A stretch of DNA of 7,090 bases from Planctomycetota bacterium (GTDB taxonomy: Bacteria > Planctomycetota > Phycisphaerae > WQYP01): the NCBI GenBank assembly GCA_021852245.1, contig JAJZNY010000474.1:1-7090 (forward strand). The letters run 5' to 3'. The notes under the pieces are model-generated. The model did no database searches and was not told the origin of the DNA. It was given only the letters and a program-made list of their open reading frames with translations. Positions 6,849-7,090 of this stretch are shown piece by piece (position 1 is the stretch's first letter; the number at the start of each line of letters is the position of its first letter). A program made the translations under genes and the position numbers.

Positions 6849-7090
6849 TCAACTTTCCGTCTCTGCCGCCGCAACCACACCGATTTCCGGGCGATGATCA
6901 TCCAGTGAGCGAAGCATCATCAGCACTGGAATAAGCACGAGAGTGCAGGTGCCGAACAGGAAGGTGTATCGGTTCCAATTCAGCCCGATGGCATGATGCT
7001 GATATCGACCGATGGTTTCCAGAACCAGACCCCAGAACATCGGGGAAACTCCCGCAGCGACATTCAGCAGCACCAGAAGAACCGCAAAAT
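6849..7090 (-). CDS. C-terminal end of a membrane transporter, probably MFS (5' part beyond window)
   Basis: The minus-strand frame is open from the right edge to TGA at 6849-6851, about 80 visible codons. Two hydrophobic segments are seen. The first is FAVLLVLLNVAAGVSPMFWG and its continuation; the second is YTFLFGTCTLVLIPVLMML. A short polar loop (ETIGRYQHHAIGLNWNR) lies between them. A hydrophilic tail RSLDDHRPEIG and an Ala/Glu-rich end follow. This pattern suits the last two helices and cytosolic tail of an MFS permease, but no diagnostic motif is in view. The GTG at 7073 is not a true start, because the hydrophobic frame continues upstream of it. The gene converges on the ABC-F gene, so the two are not in one operon. 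Substrate is unknown. Confidence 0.75.
   Translation of the reverse strand, partial: FAVLLVLLNVAAGVSPMFWGLVLETIGRYQHHAIGLNWNRYTFLFGTCTLVLIPVLMMLRSLDDHRPEIGVVAAAETES

Noticed and set aside
1..7090. CRISPR arrays, insertion sequences, phage or toxin-antitoxin genes, tRNA-borne attachment site
   Set aside because: No regularly spaced repeats, no terminal inverted repeats with a transposase, no integrase, and no duplicate of the tRNA 3' end seen in the window.

Overview
The window looks like an ordinary chromosomal segment of a moderately GC-rich bacterium. It shows no insertion sequence, CRISPR array, phage gene or integration scar. A Planctomycetota or related PVC-group host is my best guess, from the style of the giant lipid-remodelling fusion protein, the tRNA gene without an encoded CCA end, and the use of TTG and GTG starts. 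That assignment is inference, not proof.

Layout from left to right. Positions 1-3805 (minus strand) are one uninterrupted reading frame of at least 1268 codons that runs off the left edge. It encodes an MFS transporter, a PlsC-type acyltransferase, an acyl carrier protein domain and an AMP-forming acyl ligase in one chain. A 174-base gap with a GC-rich hairpin separates it from a small Nudix hydrolase gene (3980-4492, minus). Just upstream of that, on the same strand, is a tRNA-Ser(UGA) gene (4529-4615). A 132-base divergent intergenic region follows, and then an ABC-F ATPase gene (4748-6697, plus) with a TTG start. After a 151-base convergent gap, the 3' end of another membrane-transporter gene, probably MFS, enters from the right edge (6849-7090, minus).

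How the genes may work together: the large fusion resembles the LplT/Aas lysophospholipid salvage system. In that system a transporter flips lysophospholipid inward, a ligase loads fatty acid onto ACP, and an acyltransferase re-acylates the lipid. Here all four parts, including the carrier protein, would be on one polypeptide. The Nudix enzyme is probably a nucleotide-pool or housekeeping hydrolase. The ABC-F protein probably acts on the ribosome. I see no evidence that these genes form a single functional system.

The points most worth a second look are the built-in ACP domain, the unusual PlsC motif III (PAGR instead of PEGR/EGTR) and the two-residue-longer Nudix box. I found no convincing novel defence, mobile or regulatory system.
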